From assembly GCF_011075055.1 (NCBI RefSeq), contig NC_058137.1, forward strand, positions 28,443,463 through 28,507,462: a stretch of DNA of 64,000 nt, given 5' to 3'. The position numbers and the translations under genes are program-made. A model generated the notes under the pieces. That model had not been told where the DNA came from and did no database searches. It saw only the letters and a program-made list of their open reading frames with translations. Positions 46,408-57,640 of this stretch are shown one piece after another. The DNA is from Mangifera indica. Taxonomy: Eukaryota > Streptophyta > Magnoliopsida > Sapindales > Anacardiaceae. Numbering within the stretch: position 1 is the first letter of the stretch; each line of letters opens with the position of its first letter.

Positions 46408-46846
46408 TGTTGATTTTTTAATGGAGATCTGGAAGCAAAGAAAAGCAAGAAAAATTAAAAAGCAGAAAAAAAAAACAAAACAGAGAGCTGGAACGGAAGT
46501 TTGCTTTTCCTTTGCTTTTGTGACAAGAAAAACATTGTCATTTTTTTGCCACACATGTATATTTACATAGCTTTCCTAACCCCTGTACAAAAGCAGCTTA
46601 AATTAAGCTTATCCACACAAATTCTTACAAGCCAACCAAACTTTAAGTCAAAGTACACCTAACATAACAAGTACAATTTAGTTTGGTTGCATTCTAACTA
46701 AAAACATTACAAAATGGTTAAGGAAGTTTGTCACCATTTTAAGGCTGCAGAAAATAATCCATATCATCTTCAGCTTTCTGCAGCAAAACCATCTTCAAAA
46801 ATTCAGAATTTTCAGCAGCCAACTTCACAGCTTCATAGCTTCAACA
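46408..46846 (-). repeat. Copia 5' LTR (439 bp)
   Basis: Same length and ends as 33014-33452. It is followed by the AGTTC target duplication and then by the resumed RLP coding sequence. Confidence 0.93.
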
Positions 46847-49800
46847 AGTTCTAGTTGCCTTGTTACCTCTATCTTCAACAATAGCAGCCTCTTCCTCCTT
46901 CACAATCTTCAGGAGCTCAATCTAGCTTGTAATAATTTCCGTGAATCAAAGATCACAGAGAAGTTTAGCGAGCTTACAGAATTGAGACATCTTGATCTTT
47001 CATCATCCTATTTCTCTGGCCAAGTTCCTGCTGAAATTTTCTACCTATCTAAACTTGTAACTCTTGACCTTTCTTCCAATGATTTCTCTGGAGTGTTACT
47101 AGAACTGCACCAAGATGATTTTAATAATCTCTTCCAGAATCTAACGGAATTAAGATATCTTCATCTTGACAATATAGACGTGTCTTCGGTTGCACCTTCT
47201 TCCTTGGCAAACTTGTCCTCTTTTTCTTTGATATCTCTTACTCTGAGAAACACTTTTTTGCATGGGGATTTACCAAATGATCTTTCCACCTTCCATTCCT
47301 CCAGAACCTAAATTTAGCTGGAAATGATTTGTTTGCTAATTTACCAATCTCTAACTGGAGCAGTCCCCTCAGGTTTTTGGATCTCTCTTACACAAGTTTC
47401 TCGGGAATATTACCTGAAACAATCGGTAATCTTTTGTTCTTAAATGAACTAGATCTTTCTGTTTGCAGATTTGAAGGGTTAATTCCAGCATCACTTGGGA
47501 ACCTCACTCTTCTCACTGCATTGGATCTTTCATTCAATAATTTTATTGGTCAAGTCCCAAAATCACTATCTAACTTGGGGAAATTCACAAATCTATCTCC
47601 TGGAAATAATAGTCTTTTTGGGCCGATTCCAGATGTTTTTGGCGACCTCAGCAAATTAATTTATCTGGATCTTTCATCCAATAATTTCAGTGGTCCATTG
47701 CCACCATCAGCATTCAACCTTACAAGGCTTTCTGTTTCAGACTTTTCCGAAAATCAACTTGATGGTCAAATTCCCATTCAGGTAAGTGGACTTTTAAATC
47801 TTACTGAGCTACAATTGTATCATAATTATCTGAATGGTGGAATACTAACTGGGATGTTTGCTCTACCGTCTTTGAATATATTAGATCTTAGTGAAAACAA
47901 ACTCAAGGTCCTATTGAAGAGTTCCAGCAGTTTGCGCCATTGCAATATGTTTCTTTGGCCGGTAATGAGATTCAAGGTCCAGTTCCAAACGCCATGTTTG
48001 AATTTTTGAACCTCTCTTTTCTTGACCTTTCAGTTAACAACTTGAGAGGTATTCTGATGTCAGAAATGTTTCAAAAATTTCAAAAACTCCGAGTAATGGT
48101 ACTTTCATATAATAGCCTACTAGAATTAGCCCACAATACTCTCAACTTCACCTTGCCAAACCTTTGGTTTTTCAGTTTCTCTCATTGCAACTTAATTGGA
48201 TTCCCTTATTTCTTGAAGAATTCGAGAAATCTGCAGTATTTGGACGTTTCTAGCAACACAATTTCTGGGCAAATTACCCGACATGAAACAGAGTTGTGGA
48301 GCAAATTGTACTTCCTAAATCTCTCTCACAATTCCTTTACAAGTTTTGAGCAAAATCCATCCATGATAAACCTGCAATATCTTGACCTTAGAACAAACTT
48401 GCTTCAAGGGCCACTTCCATTTGTACCACCTTCCATGATTGTTCTTTCAGTTGCAAACAATAAACTCTCTAGACTGATCCCTTCATGGTTTTGCAGCTTA
48501 ACATCCGTTCAATATCTGGAAGCGTTTAATAATAGCTTGAGTGGACCAATTACCCAATGCTTACGAAATTTTTCGTGAGCTATGGGTCTTGAATCTGGGA
48601 ATGAATAACATCAATGGTAGCATCCCTTAAATATTCAATTCGACAGGCAAGATCAATTATATCAACCTTAATGGTAATAAGTTGGAGGGACCATTGCCTT
48701 CTCTGGCTAACTGCTTGATGTTGGAAGTGTTTGATGTTGGAAATAACATGATTAATGACAAATTTCCTGAATGGATGGTAAATCTTCCATATTTACGAGT
48801 AGTTGTCTTGAGATGTAACAGATTTTATGGTCCCATTGGCGATCCTTATACAACAACTGCCTTATCTAAGTTGCGAATAGTTGATCTCTCATACAATCAG
48901 TTCACTGGATATCTGCCAGCAAAATATCTTGAAAATTTTAAAGCTATGATGCAAGGGGATAAAAATAATGTTGGACTCAATTATTTGGAGTCAGGTTTGG
49001 ATTTATATTATTCTATTATTTTCACTTTGAAAGGAGTTGACCGAGATTTAGAGAGAATTCTAATCAGTATCATAGCCTTGGATTGTCAAGCAACCAATTT
49101 CAAGGGTCAATTCCTGAAGCCATCGGAAAGCTTGATTCACTCATGGTCTTCCATGTTTCTCACAATAACTTGATAGATCATGTCTCATCATTAATAGGAA
49201 ATTTAACGCAACTTCAGTCGTTAGACCTCTCTTTTAATAGACTTTCAAGAGAAATTCCGAATCAGTTGATGAATCTATCATTTCTTTCAGTATTAAACTG
49301 TTTTTACAACTTATTTGTGAGATCTATACCTCAAGGAAATCAGTTCAAAACATTTCCAAATAACTCCTTCATTGGAAACCCTGGGTTGTGTGGTCCACCA
49401 TTATCAAAGACCTGTAATAATGATGAGCCACCATCACCAATAACAACAGACAATGCATGGAGGTTGTTTGATTGGAAAAACACTTTGATGGGTTATGTAT
49501 GCGGATTGGTGTTAGGCATTTCCATGGGATATATTGTACTCACAAAAAGAAAACCACAATGGTTTGTACAGATGGTTGAACAACTGCAACTAATGACTCT
49601 GAGAAGGTTGAAGAGAAGAAGAAATTAGTATGTTCAACAGTACTATTTTTCACTGATCAATTGTAACAGAATTTCCTGTTTCTTGAAATGCAGGGGAAGT
49701 AGCAGGTATTAAATTATTACTATTATGTGCTTTAAATTTCTTTTTCCGAAGGAAGCTTATATTCATCTCATCACCTTCACAGTTCATATTGACAGACATC

Positions 49801-50034
49801 TCTGATCACTGAAAATGGCAGGAGCAAAGCATACTGCTTTGCTTTAATTTCAAAGGATCATTAGCAACTCACATCAGAATGTCATGTTTCTTTTTCCAGA
49901 GGAAGCCTAAATTTATCTCATCATCTTCACAATTCATATACACAAACATCTCTAATCACTGAAGATGTTAAGAAGAACAGTTAGTAACTAAAAATTCATC
50001 CTAGTGTTAGAACAGAAATTGTATCAAACGTCAG

Positions 50035-50035
<1 letters not shown>

Positions 50036-50104
<69 letters not shown>
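50036..50104. repeat. (TA)n and (GT)n compound microsatellite
   Basis: About 55 bp of alternating TA (50036-50090) followed by seven GT units. The homologous position near 10215-10225 has only a few TA units, so it has expanded here. Confidence 0.95.
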
Positions 50105-50959
50105 TTATGTTACATGTTCTAGTTTTCTAGATAAACAACCAAGAAAGTGAGTTCCAGCTATTAAGATCCTTCTGTCTCTTTTCCTATGATGACTTAAGGA
50201 AATCTGAGAGAGAAATAGAATAAGTTGACACTTCAAAAGTTCAATGTACATATTTTTTGGACCTTTTTGAATACACTTGAGTAACTAGAATGGTTAGAAT
50301 TCTACTTGCTTATTAGTCTAATCAAATACTGGCAGAGGATAGAAAAATTTACTGAAGTTTAATTACAAAGAGAATGCAAGGGATTGATAGTCCTCTTAAA
50401 TATAGTGTATAACTCAAAACTCTAACCACTGAAATAAGTCTCTCAACTGAGTAATGAACTCACAAACCGCATAATTTTCACTTCATTTGATGAAACTCCT
50501 CTTTCAGATGGAAGACCATTCCAAATGGAACAGTCCTGTTCCAGATTGAAACAGCCAAAACGCTTTTAGAAATTAGAACAACCAATGAACAATTGATGGA
50601 ACGACTTTATCTTCACTTTCTACGATGCCTAAAACAATTGTCCACCTCACCAGAACGCTCTTATAATACTAAAACTCCCTATTCTTCATTTGAAACACCT
50701 TTCTTGAATTCGAGTCACCATATCTAACATATATTGTATTCACAACAGGAAGACCTCCATAGTTTGTAATAAGGGTTAAAAGAGCGATACTCAGAATCAT
50801 AACAATAGTGAAAAGAACTCATCCAAGAAGAAGAAATTAATGACTTGCTGCTCTTGACAACGTTAGTGCTTCGATTTTTATAGCATACATATTTATATAT
50901 GCTTCTGCGAGAATCTGAATATAAACTCTACTGATTTTTCAAGCTTCTTTTCTTTTCAG

Positions 50960-51121
50960 AGACAGGTGCTTGACAAGAGCAAGGAGCACAACCGACTGAA
51001 TCAACATGGTCTATATATTATCATTCAGCAGACTATTATAGCTTATAAGCAAGCTTTCATGGAAAATCCAAATTTCCATCAAAGCATAAAATTAAAGTGC
51101 TTCAATTGTTTCTGGAAATAG
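50960..51121 (+). other. Exon-like segment, 53 open codons, behind acceptor-like tract
   Basis: After CTTTTCTTTTCAG the frame opens with RQVLDKSKEHNRLNQHG and runs 53 codons to a TAG at 51119-51121. The copy at 11137-11235 keeps the acceptor and the first ~24 codons but then diverges by indels. I do not recognise the protein. It could be the last exon of an unrelated gene copied with the RLP flank. It has no visible upstream exon. Confidence 0.35.
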
Positions 51122-51289
51122 TTTTTTGTTTGTTATTTTTGTGGTTTGAAGTGCTGTAAGACATAAGTTGATGGTAAGCTACTGCTTTTTCTGCTCTACA
51201 AAATGCAGTTAATTTCTGAACTTAGTACTTCTATTGTCAGAATTTTCTCTCTTTATTTGTATTATTTAGAAAGAAAACTGCAAGGATAT

Positions 51290-51821
51290 AATCGTTAATG
51301 AAGAGCTTTCTAAGGGTAAATCTCTTTCTCACCGACCAATGCACAACACACCAAAACCTTTCTCTTCAGAGTTTTTTGTTGTGGAAAATGCAGAAAATTA
51401 ATGCAGGGTGTGGAGTGTTGGACAGAGCAGATTGTTGTTGAAGGATGTTTGGTTTAAAGTTTCTCAGGTTTTGACAGTGCTTAATTGCAACTGCAGAAAA
51501 AGAAATTAAATGAATAGATGATAAGACAACAGAGTCATGACAACAAAGTTTCCTATGACTGTAAATGTTAATGAATGTAAAATAAGAGTATAAGATTATA
51601 TACTGTTATGTCGTTAGATGAGATTAACTAACTTAAATAATGAAAAGGAACCACATAACAGAGTCCACACTTCTGACATTTTATTAAAGGATTTACTATA
51701 TAGCGATTGACAGCTTGCATGGAAAAAAAATACACAAGATACAAAGCAAGAAAAAAAAAACTGCATATTATCAGCAAGCTAGTTTGCACTAATACTCACC
51801 CATGAGAACTTTTTGAATCAA
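51290..51821. repeat. Conserved RLP 3'-flank block, copy 3 (internally deleted)
   Basis: It matches 60-300 and 590-867 of the first copy, but the middle ~280 bp, which in copy 1 encode nothing, are missing. It leads into the 3' end of the intact gene at 51822. Confidence 0.75.
51680..51685 (-). terminator. Putative AATAAA poly(A) signal of the 51822-54845 gene
   Basis: The minus strand reads AATAAA 137 bp beyond the stop, in the same context as the other minus-type genes. Confidence 0.55.
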
Positions 51822-54800
51822 CTAAGTGCTTCTTCCACGTTTGTTGTATAGCCTTCTCCCCTTTCCAGGTTGTCTTCCTTCAACAATCCTTATAACCCAT
51901 AGAGGCTTTCTTGTTGAGAACACAAGATATCCCTTCGTAACTCCTAACACCATTCCACATCCGTAGCCAATCAACACTGCTTTCCAACCAAAACCATTTG
52001 AAGATTCACCATCATCTGATTTTAAGAGTAGTTGTGCTATCTTCTTATAAGTTTCACATGTGTTTGACAAAGGAAATCCACATAATGCCAAATTCCCATC
52101 ATATGAATTGTTTGGGAAGGTATCAAAGTGGTTGTCTCGAGGTATGGGTCCGCTGAGATGATTTTTTGACAAATTCAGAAATCCAAGAAAATTCAATTTG
52201 GTCAATTGCCCAGGAATTTTCCCGACCAACTTATTTGAAGAAAGGTCTAAGGATTCCAGATCACTCATATTCCCAATAGATGGTGGGATACAACCTATTA
52301 GGTTGTTTTGAGAAAGATTGAGAAGACGAAGAGCATGAAGCTTCCCAATTACTTTTGGAATCTCTCCATGAAAATGATTATTTGAGAAATCAATGGTAGT
52401 GAAAACAGTGATAATTTTCACTAGTTGATAGTCAAATCCTTTCCAAGTTACCATCACAGAATCTTGATAATAATTCTCACCCATGTATTGCAACCTTCTC
52501 TCAGCTTCACCAAAGTCCATCATGGCATTAAGATTTTTGAAATACCTGGCTGGCAAGGAACCACTAATTGTGTTGTTTGAGAGATCAAAGATTCTCAACT
52601 TAGGAAAACAATTTTTGGTCTTAGAACAACCCCAATTAGAACCGTACAATTTGTTGGAACGAAGAACCAACACTTGTAGCTCTGGAAGATTTCCCAACCA
52701 ATATGGGAATATGTCATTTATCTTGTTGTTTCCAAGATCAAGAACTTCCAGCTTTGAACAGTTGATCAATGATTGTGGAATTGACCCTTTCAATTCATTG
52801 CTATTGAAGTTAAGGGTCCTATAGTTGTTTCCCCTTGCAAATGTTCTTGGAATGGAGCCATTAAATCTATTCTTCCGTAGATCTAACACATGAAGACTAC
52901 TGAAATTTCCTATGCATTCTGGAATGTTACCAGATAAACTGTTATTTGATAGATCTAAAATCTTAATGAAGCTCATACTACAGATCAAGTCTGGTATCTC
53001 CCCAGTCAAATTGTTGTTTGACAGTGAAATTAATCTCAAGTAAGGCTGTGAAATTGGAAGCGATCCCTGGAGCATGTTAGAATGAAGGTCTAGATATTGA
53101 AGATTTTTCCATGGAAGCTGGATTGTGCCTGTGAGAGAGTTGTGGGAAAGATTTAGCCAGGATAGAGTATCCTTTCCAATCTCTAACATCCAGTTTGGTA
53201 TGTGACCATGGATTTTATTTTCAGAAAGATCTAGCTGAGACAAATGATCTAGTCTTCTTAAGAAACCTGGGAATTCACTGATGTTGCAAGCAGATAAATA
53301 CAAAGATTCAAGTTGAGGAAATGATGAGTTGACATTGAATCCGGTAGTGATCACAGACAAATTGTTATGAGAAAGATCAAGGTACCAAAGGTTTTTGAGC
53401 TTTGAAAACATGTGAAACTCTGTAATACCACTTAAACTATTTGAAGAAAGATCAAGGTATTTTAGACTCACAAGTTCAGAGATTGAACTTGGGATTGGAC
53501 CAGTTAATTGATTACTTGACAAGTAGAGATAAGAAAGATGCGATGAGTTAACAAAACAAACTGGAATTGGGCCAGTGAGTTGATTACTTGACAAGTCTAA
53601 AAACCGAAGTTGTGTTAAGTTGAAAAAAAATTCAGGAAATTGACTAATAAAACTATTGTTCCAAAGATCTAAAAAATGAAGATTGGTAAGGTTTGAAAGA
53701 AATGATGGTATTGGGCCAATGAGTTGATTACTTGACAAGCCTAAAAACTGAAGTTGTGTTAAGTTGAAAAAAAATTCAGGAAATTGACCAATAAAATTAT
53801 TGTACGAAAGAGATAAATCCAGTAGATTGGCAAGATTTGAAAGAAATGATGGTATTTGACCATTGAATTTGTTATATGAGAGACTCAAAGATGTAAGTTG
53901 TGTAAGGTTTCCAAGTATTGTAGGAACTGATCCTTGTAGAGTGCAATTCTCAAGAGACAATTCCCTCAAGTACAAGAGATTGCTGATTGAGTTCGGTAAC
54001 TGTTCAAACATGCACATGTCGGAGACATACAAAGACTTAAGTGGTGTACTCCAATTACCTTTGGGAAGATGACCAGTCAAGTTGAAGTTACCTGCTAACC
54101 GAAGGATCTGCAGATTTGGTAGGCGAAAGACATCAACTGGAAAGTTCCCTTGCAATTTACAATACCATAGACTTAGATAAGTTAGAGAGGAAGATAGATT
54201 CTTCATCGAACTAGGCACGATGGAGGACATGTCCACACAATTAAGAACAAGGTCTTTTAACATCGTCAAATTCTGAACTAGCCTTTCAAAAACTGGTCTT
54301 TCAATTCTGACTGAAAATCTGTCAATCTCAAAATAGTATGAGGAGAAATCTAGTGTAACCAATTTTGACAAATGTGAGATTTCAAATGGAATATGACCAC
54401 TAAAGTTTGAAAATGAGAGATTCAGGTGTGTCAAACTGGTTATTCGACCAAAATCAGGGGAAATTTTAGAGAGTTTAAAATTATTGAAAGCTAGATTGAG
54501 TTTTTTCAATTGAGGAAGAAGAAAAAGGCTAGTGTTTGAAGGGATGTTTCCATAAAGCCAACTACAACTAAGGTCGAGCCCAATCACATGACCAGTCACT
54601 AAATCACATGCGACCCCATCCCAAGAGCAACAATCAATATCCTTTTTCCAAGACATCATTTTTGGATAAGAAATGACATGATTGTATTCACAATCGGAGG
54701 TAGAAGTATTTTTGAAAGAAAAGAGTTGCTTGAATTGGAGTAATGCAGTAATCTGGTGATGAGAACAAAGTGTTGCACAAGTTTGAGAATAAAAGAGGAA

Positions 54801-54845
54801 AAATTGGAGGAAGAGAAATTGGTAAGAGCATGTTAGACAACCCAT
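51822..54845 (-). CDS. Intact LRR receptor-like protein, Cf-9/HcrVf-like, 1007 aa
   Basis: The domain order is as in the 1081-aa paralogue. A signal peptide (MGCLTCSYQFLFLQ...) is followed by an LRRNT (DCCSWDGVACD), LRRs to about residue 766, an island (about 767-816), four LRRs and an LRRCT (NLALCGFPLSNTC). A spacer, a membrane helix (about 956-976) and a 26-residue basic tail close the protein. There is no kinase domain. Two features are odd. The membrane helix has a lysine at about position 971 (GVTKGYLV, AAG where the paralogues at 22713 and 868 have ATG). The juxtamembrane spacer (TYKKIAQLLLK) has lost several of its usual acidic and proline residues. It shares upstream DNA with the 22713-25739 copy. 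It is predicted to be a surface immune receptor of unknown ligand. Confidence 0.92.
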   Translation of the reverse strand: MGCLTCSYQFLFLQFFLFYSQTCATLCSHHQITALLQFKQLFSFKNTSTSDCEYNHVISYPKMMSWKKDIDCCSWDGVACDLVTGHVIGLDLSCSWLYGNIPSNTSLFLLPQLKKLNLAFNNFKLSKISPDFGRITSLTHLNLSFSNFSGHIPFEISHLSKLVTLDFSSYYFEIDRFSVRIERPVFERLVQNLTMLKDLVLNCVDMSSIVPSSMKNLSSSLTYLSLWYCKLQGNFPVDVFRLPNLQILRLAGNFNLTGHLPKGNWSTPLKSLYVSDMCMFEQLPNSISNLLYLRELSLENCTLQGSVPTILGNLTQLTSLSLSYNKFNGQIPSFLSNLANLLDLSLSYNNFIGQFPEFFFNLTQLQFLGLSSNQLIGPIPSFLSNLTNLHFLDLWNNSFISQFPEFFFNLTQLRFLDLSSNQLTGPIPVCFVNSSHLSYLYLSSNQLTGPIPSSISELVSLKYLDLSSNSLSGITEFHMFSKLKNLWYLDLSHNNLSVITTGFNVNSSFPQLESLYLSACNISEFPGFLRRLDHLSQLDLSENKIHGHIPNWMLEIGKDTLSWLNLSHNSLTGTIQLPWKNLQYLDLHSNMLQGSLPISQPYLRLISLSNNNLTGEIPDLICSMSFIKILDLSNNSLSGNIPECIGNFSSLHVLDLRKNRFNGSIPRTFARGNNYRTLNFNSNELKGSIPQSLINCSKLEVLDLGNNKINDIFPYWLGNLPELQVLVLRSNKLYGSNWGCSKTKNCFPKLRIFDLSNNTISGSLPARYFKNLNAMMDFGEAERRLQYMGENYYQDSVMVTWKGFDYQLVKIITVFTTIDFSNNHFHGEIPKVIGKLHALRLLNLSQNNLIGCIPPSIGNMSDLESLDLSSNKLVGKIPGQLTKLNFLGFLNLSKNHLSGPIPRDNHFDTFPNNSYDGNLALCGFPLSNTCETYKKIAQLLLKSDDGESSNGFGWKAVLIGYGCGMVLGVTKGYLVFSTRKPLWVIRIVEGRQPGKGRRLYNKRGRST

Positions 54846-54950
54846 CTTTGCTTAATTATGATGAAATCACAAGAAGATGTATCATTATATATATAAAGGA
54901 AAAATGGAGGGTCACTATATCAGCAACTAATTTAAAGTCTTGGTCAACCA
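54846..54950 (-). promoter_or_regulatory. RLP core promoter: TATA box and W-box
   Basis: A TATA stretch (minus strand, 54885-54895, TATATATATAA) is 40 bp and TTGACC (54942-54947) is 97 bp before the ATG, the same spacing as in the other copies. The TATA run is one TA unit longer here. Confidence 0.62.
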
Positions 54951-57640
54951 TATGTAAACTTCTTATAAATTACTGATGTCATTATCAAAGTGATATAGAA
55001 CAAGTGCTTCTCATTTTTATGTTTCTTTTTTTTATTTTATTTTTCATTTAATCATTTATTATGGGCCCACTAAATGAAAGCCTTGGACCCATCAACCCAC
55101 ACACACTCAAATTATGCCATGCTTGCCCTCTAAATTTTGGGCCCCATTTTTTTTAATAATTTCTTCTTTGTTGAATTAAATATATATTTTTTCTTTTAGA
55201 ATGAGGGATGGATTCAAATCAAACCAGCTCAATGTTGGAAGTCGACTTAGTTTAGGTTTATTTAATTCAAATTTGAGCAAAGTTTCAATTAAGAGAATCA
55301 AATCGTTTTTAAAACTAAGTCAAATTTGAACAAGAGAGAGTTCAATTTGAGTATGACTTAAATTTATGACTCAAATTTGAGATTCAAATTTATGTTTTAT
55401 TAACAAAATAATGTTATTTTCCTTAATATTGAATAAATAATATTGTTTTGTAAGATATCTTCAATCGAAATCACAAAGAGTTCAATATCTTTAATTAAAA
55501 GAAAAAAAGATGATAGTTCCTTATCTCTTAATATTGTTATCCTGTGTGGTTGTGTGCTTAATTATTATATATGTATAACTTAGTATTTTCGTGGTTGTCT
55601 TATGTTTATTGTTATAACCATACTTTTATCATGCTTGGTAACCATTAGCTTCTATTAACAGATTGCATCTCTTTTTAAGGGTCTTGAATCATAGCCTTCT
55701 GATTGGCCCTTGTAATTTTGGTCATTTTACTTTAACCTGATAGATTTACGCAGAAGTAGGTTCTATATAATATATTAAATAAATTGAATTTATGGCTTTT
55801 TTTGCATGCCTGTTCATTTTTATGGATGGAGTGATGCCCAACTTTTTGTATATGAAAAATTCAACGCAGAAGGTTCAATTCATCTATGAACTTAAGAAGT
55901 ATGGCTGTAATAATTAATTGAACAAATTGTTTATTAAGTTATGTTGCCTGGATTGGCAAAATAAATTATTACTTAGCTACCTTATCAAAATTTAATGTAT
56001 TTTCCCCTAGCATTTGGGGCAGCCTACTATTGTCAAAGAGGAAATAACTTTTCCAGAGTAAAGACTACTTCATAAATTATTGATTAGTCTTGGTCTTCAC
56101 ACACGTTCCAAGAAATTTCATTCAAGACTTTGAATAGTAAATATATCTAAAAGGCCAAAAGACTTGTTCCCACTCAAAGGTTTGATCATTGATGTAATTT
56201 CAAATTCTTATCCCAATTTTTAAAAACATAAAATCTCACTTATAAGTTAAATTTGATTAAAATTCTCAATTATATATAAGGGTTATCATTTTAACAATAA
56301 TATTTTAAAATATATATAATTTATTATTATTTTTAATTTAAAAAATTAACAACTTTATCCTTGTATAAAATTTTTCTTTTTTAAAAAGTCATATTATGAC
56401 TAATGTCATTTTTAAAGTGGTGCCAAAGAAATTAGATATGAAATCTCTTTATTTACCAGACTAACGGAGGTTGATTAAGATATATGTTATGCAGAAGTTT
56501 ATGATATTTAATGTCTTTTTTTTTTTTTCTTTTTAACTTCTCTGCTCAAACACATCGGTATAATTATTGAGACAAGCAAAATTACTGAGTCCATGTGCGT
56601 TGAGCACAACATATATTCATCCTTTTTCACAATTAGGCTGATGCGGCGAAGAATAGGGCACATGATTTCTCCAATAATGAAATCATTTGAGAGTATGTTC
56701 GAAAAATTTTGGATGGTTAATTATTCAAAAATCTGAAACTTTGTACAACTCAAGTTTAAAGATAAGGTGAATATATATGTGGCTAATGATAATACTATGC
56801 TTTTAAAAGACCATTTCCTTTTTCTTTTGTGATTATGATGCCAGTGAATATAAATTGTGAACGTCATGAATCAATACAACCATAATATTGTCAAAAAAGG
56901 GTTAAAATTTTCTTGAAAAAGAAAGAGAAAGTTGAGCGTGAAGATTGGGGTAGAGGTCTTCTTCAATAATTTAACAAGCACAAGTCTTGGTCTCACAACA
57001 AGCGAAGTAGATTGCATAAGTAGCGAGTTTAACATAAACTGTGAATCTGTGCTTTTCATTTTCCCTTTCCTATTTATCTAATTTGTTTCACGAAGAAAAA
57101 CTCTTGTAGTGCTTGAGATAATCTATTTTGAATAGGCAGTCGTATGCTAAAGCAAATATCCAAATGATCACAGATGTTACGAAAGAGAACACAGATTGGC
57201 TACAATATGATAAATCCCAACCCCATATAATTCACACTCGAGGGAAATTTCATATTAATGAGTGAGACAAAGGAGAATAGTTGTTGAATAACAGTAGTCT
57301 TGGTTATGCACTACCTATTCTCCACTAGGCAATGCATGACCAAGACTTTAATGGAGTGGTTCTTCCTAGTGGATGACTAAGACTTGGTTTTATAAGTAAG
57401 TCACTAGTCAAAATTCATGCAATTAAGTTATGGCATCTCCACTGCACGATATAAGATTTACTGGAATTAGCATAAGGCCAACTTAATGTAATATTTTCAC
57501 ACTGGTTAAGAGGATTGAACATTTTTATATATTGAAAGCAAGTCATGCGGGGAAAGGAAAAATAAATGCTAATAATAATAGCCAATGTGTTGCACGTTGT
57601 TACTTGTTTTTTTTTTTCAAAGAATCATTATGTATTTTCA
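54951..57640. repeat. Upstream block duplicated from/with 25846-28560
   Basis: It is colinear with the region upstream of the 25739 copy, with scattered substitutions and short indels. It includes a partial dispersed module near 56060 and a hairpin at 57296. No gene is seen. Confidence 0.75.
57296..57347. repeat. Inverted repeat (hairpin), copy 3
   Basis: AGTCTTGGTTATGCACTA (57296-57313) pairs with AATGCATGACCAAGACT (57331-57347). The stem is slightly more damaged than at 17881 and 28245. Confidence 0.65.

Larger units (their letters stand above)
33014..46846 (-). mobile_element. Copia LTR retrotransposon (degenerate), host of a nested Gypsy
   Basis: The element has 439-bp LTRs at both ends and a 5-bp target duplication AGTTC at 33009-33013 and 46847-46851. 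A primer-binding site matches initiator tRNA-Met, and there is a polypurine tract. Gag-protease-integrase-RT-RNase H lie in Copia order on the minus strand. Without the nested Gypsy and its duplication it is about 4.95 kb, a normal Copia length. The coding region has one frameshift and at least five in-frame stops, so it is non-autonomous now. The clade was not determined. Confidence 0.96.
32751..49628 (+). pseudogene. Plus-type RLP split by a nested LTR-retrotransposon insertion
   Basis: The 5' piece (32751-33013) encodes a signal peptide (MPPILVLAFSVCSF...), an LRRNT and the first LDLS motif. The 3' piece (46852-49628) continues in the same codon phase with LRRs, the FTLKG island, the LRRCT (IGNPGLCGPPLSKTC), a GxxxG helix and the basic tail (RRLKRRRN). 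Between them lies the Copia at 33014-46846, flanked by AGTTC. Further damage in the 3' piece includes frameshifts near 47290, 47905, 48570 and 49083 and a TAA at 48628-48630. The 5' piece shows no lesion. The gene was probably a normal single-exon RLP of about 950-1000 residues, now dead. Confidence 0.93.
49629..51289. other. 3' flank of the split plus-type RLP
   Basis: 49629-49960 matches other plus-type 3' flanks (for example from 21750). 49980-51130 resembles 10140-11280. It contains a TA microsatellite and an exon-like segment at 50960. No other gene is seen. The next RLP (51822) is convergent. Confidence 0.6.
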
